NCBI GenBank assembly: GCA_017622575.1
Contig: JAGAQU010000081.1
Span: forward strand, 1-64,000
Direction of reading: 5' to 3'
Origin: Lachnospiraceae bacterium
GTDB taxonomy: Bacteria > Bacillota > Clostridia > Lachnospirales > Lachnospiraceae
DNA length: 64,000 nucleotides
Position 1 is the first letter of the stretch; every line of letters starts with the position of its first letter. The translations under genes were made by a program, and so were the position numbers. The notes beneath the pieces are model-generated. The model saw nothing but the letters and a program-made list of their open reading frames with translations. It had not been told where the DNA came from and searched no databases. Positions 62,229 to 64,000 of this stretch are shown here, one piece after another.

Positions 62229-63905
62229 TATCAAATCATACAGGGCATGTGCCAGCCCGTCGTGATCATTGTCGTAAGCAGTGATGGTGGTAGCCGCCAT
62301 TTTGATATCCTCACTGCCGTTTGCCATAGCAATGCCCATGCCTGCTTCCTCGATCATGGAAATATCATTTCCTGCATCTCCCGCAGCTACCGACAAAGCA
62401 GGATTGATGGAAAGCAGTTCGCAAAGCTTTTTCACTGAGGCACCTTTCCCGGAAACGGAAGGGAAAACCTCCAGATAATAGGGATTGGAATAAAGGAGAG
62501 TGATTCCTTCTTTTTCGGCCCATGGCAGGAGCGACTTACGGAAGGCCTCCGATTTTTCCAAGTCATGAAGTTCGATGATCAGGCACTTGCAGGAGCCGCT
62601 TTCTTTCACTTCTTTTACATCCTCACTGATAATCACCGGTGTTTTGATCACACGTTGGTAATAGTGCAGCTCTTCGTCATCAGAGGGAGAGATAATGTTT
62701 GTGTCCGTGTAAGTGTGGAAATGCAGTCCCCATTTTTCGGCGGCTTCCTTCACATAAAGGATCTGGTCATAGGTCAGGGATACCTGATAGATGGTCTTTC
62801 CTGTCTCACAGTCCACAATCTGACCGCCGTTATAGCCGATCAGATACATACCGGGATAATTCAGGTTAAGGTATTCCTTTACACTTCTGACACTGTTGAT
62901 GTCACGACCGGAGCAGAGCACCAGTTTATGTCCGGCTTTTGCCCACAGGTCAAGGACCTCTCTGGTATAGTCACCGATCTGCTTCTCCGAGTTAAGCAGT
63001 GTGCCGTCAAGGTCGGTAAACAGGATTTTTGTCTTTTTATATTGTTCGGGATGCATTTTCATTTCACTATGCTTCTTTTTTAGATTTATCAGTATTTCTT
63101 CGGGAATAAAAAGTTTGCCGTAACCCGTGGCTAAATCAAGACCGGGCTTGGCATTGCCGTGAAAATCGCTTCCTCCGCTGATGCAGAGGTCGTATTTCGC
63201 GGCAAGAGTGCGCATCTGTCTCTCCTCGGAGGGAGAGTAGGTGCTGTACACGGCTTCTATGCCCAAAAGTCCCATATCCTTTAAGGTGGCAACCAGTTTT
63301 TCAAGTCTTGCATCACTCATGTGGTACAGAATAGGGTGGGCAAGAATGGGGATGCCTCCGGCCTTAAGGATAATCTCCACAGCCCGCATGGGCGTGATCT
63401 TTTTCCGGGGAACAAAACAAGGACCATTGTCACCGATGTACCGGTCAAAGGCTTCTTTAAGGCTTCTGGTATAGCCGTGGTTTAAAAGGTATTTGGCATA
63501 GTGGGAACGGGTAATCACACTATCCGGGAATTCACTTGTCAGTTCTTCATAGGTTACCGGCATACCGTGCTCGGTAAGACGCCTGCACATCTCCTTGTTC
63601 CGGATGATGCGGCCGTTTACGAAGTTCACAAGCCGTCTCTTAAAAAAGTCACTTTGATAGTCAATATAAAGTCCCACAATATGAATGTCCTTTCCCTCAT
63701 ATTCGGAGGAAAATTCAATGCCGGGGATCACTTCAATGGGTTTGCCCTCTGCGGCTTTCAGAGCCTCGTCGATACCGTCTGTGGTATCGTGGTCGGTAAG
63801 GGCAAAGGCCGTGAGGCCTTTTTCAAGTGCGTAAGTAACAAGTTCGGACGGCGTATAGCTGCCGTCCGACTTGGTGGAATGTACGTGTAAGTCTACAATG
63901 TTCAT
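62226..63905 (-). CDS. Fusion of a PHP phosphoesterase and a Cof-type HAD phosphatase
   Basis: The 559-residue product has an N-terminal PHP domain (about 1-285; DLHVHSTKSDG, LTDHDTTDG, GIEFSSEYEGKDIHIVGLY) like the TrpH/YciV nucleotide phosphoesterases, and a C-terminal HAD hydrolase of the Cof type (about 293-559) with DLDGTLLNSE (Asp298, Asp300), LCSGRD and AAGDAGNDISMIEEAG. Both active sites look intact. ATG 63905 is chosen; TTG 63911 is also in frame and would overlap the stop of the preceding gene. The substrates are not known; the fusion suggests consecutive dephosphorylation steps. Confidence 0.88.
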   Translation of the reverse strand: MNIVDLHVHSTKSDGSYTPSELVTYALEKGLTAFALTDHDTTDGIDEALKAAEGKPIEVIPGIEFSSEYEGKDIHIVGLYIDYQSDFFKRRLVNFVNGRIIRNKEMCRRLTEHGMPVTYEELTSEFPDSVITRSHYAKYLLNHGYTRSLKEAFDRYIGDNGPCFVPRKKITPMRAVEIILKAGGIPILAHPILYHMSDARLEKLVATLKDMGLLGIEAVYSTYSPSEERQMRTLAAKYDLCISGGSDFHGNAKPGLDLATGYGKLFIPEEILINLKKKHSEMKMHPEQYKKTKILFTDLDGTLLNSEKQIGDYTREVLDLWAKAGHKLVLCSGRDINSVRSVKEYLNLNYPGMYLIGYNGGQIVDCETGKTIYQVSLTYDQILYVKEAAEKWGLHFHTYTDTNIISPSDDEELHYYQRVIKTPVIISEDVKEVKESGSCKCLIIELHDLEKSEAFRKSLLPWAEKEGITLLYSNPYYLEVFPSVSGKGASVKKLCELLSINPALSVAAGDAGNDISMIEEAGMGIAMANGSEDIKMAATTITAYDNDHDGLAHALYDLI

Positions 63906-63907
63906 AA

Positions 63908-64000
63908 TCAATCTTCGTCTTCTTCATCTTCCTGCTTTGTGTAAACAGTACGTTTTCTTGCCATTTCATCACTTTCCAGATATTCGTCGTAGGTGGTGAT
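63908..64000 (-). CDS. C-terminal 30 codons of an unidentified gene
   Basis: Open on the - strand from the window edge to a TGA at 63908-63910, ending YLESDEMARKRTVYTKQEDE, then an acidic tail. The tail is highly charged. The stop lies 2 nt before the ATG of the PHP-HAD gene, so the two are probably co-transcribed. The family cannot be told from this fragment. Confidence 0.5.
   Translation of the reverse strand: MTTYDEYLESDEMARKRTVYTKQEDEEDED

Noticed and set aside
1-64000. Prophage, insertion sequence, integron or toxin-antitoxin module
   Set aside because: No transposase, integrase, phage structural gene or paired small toxin-like genes were found on either strand.

Overview
The window looks like chromosomal DNA of a motile, low- to mid-GC Clostridia, most likely a member of the Lachnospiraceae. 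The reasons are the Gram-positive set of CodY, PolC, FliY and CheC/CheD, the MEP isoprenoid genes, and a flagellar operon arranged as in Clostridia (flgD, a TIGR02530-type protein, flgE, flbD, motAB, with cheB directly before cheA). The genus cannot be read from the sequence alone. Nearly all genes are on the + strand.

Layout. 1-328: no gene; a long imperfect hairpin (46-205) and the topA promoter. 329-3400: topA, then codY with its own promoter and terminator. 3579-37697: one fla/che operon of about 34 kb, running from a sigma-A-type promoter to a terminator at 37721. It encodes rod (flgB, flgC, fliE), MS-ring and rotor (fliF, fliG, fliM, fliY), export apparatus (fliHIJ, fliOPQR, flhBA), hook (fliK, flgD, flgE), stator (motAB, fliL), placement and speed control (flhF, flhG, a PilZ protein), chemotaxis (cheY, cheB, cheA, cheW, cheC, cheD), the flagellar sigma factor fliA, and several small proteins without a clear function. 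Flagellin, flgK/flgL, flgM, cheR and receptors are absent, so at least one other flagellar locus must exist elsewhere if the cell is motile.

37721-39723: rpsB-tsf with a promoter nested in the preceding terminator and a structured leader. 39828-45780: an oligopeptide ABC transporter (oppBCDFA) with its own promoter, a terminator-like leader hairpin and a terminator. 45825-47564: a membrane-anchored polysaccharide deacetylase and a bactofilin. 47578-52679: pyrH, frr, uppS, cdsA, dxr, rseP. 52882-54980: a PP2C phosphatase and a Ser/Thr kinase inserted between rseP and ispG. 55060-61723: ispG, polC, degV. 61867-62112: convergent tRNA-Val and tRNA-Glu. 62226-64000 (- strand): a PHP-HAD fusion protein and the last 30 codons of an unidentified gene.

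How it fits together. CodY, a nutrient sensor, sits directly ahead of the motility operon as in Bacillus, but the genes usually between topA and codY are missing. The housekeeping block rpsB-tsf-pyrH-frr-uppS-cdsA-dxr-rseP-ispG-polC is recognisable but broken twice, by the peptide-uptake and envelope genes and by the phosphatase/kinase pair. I found no phage, insertion sequence, CRISPR array or obvious new defence or toxin system. The least explained items are the hairpin at 46-205, the FlgD with a surface-protein-like tail, the receiver-less CheB, the SwrB-like protein at the operon end, the non-PASTA kinase and the PHP-HAD fusion.
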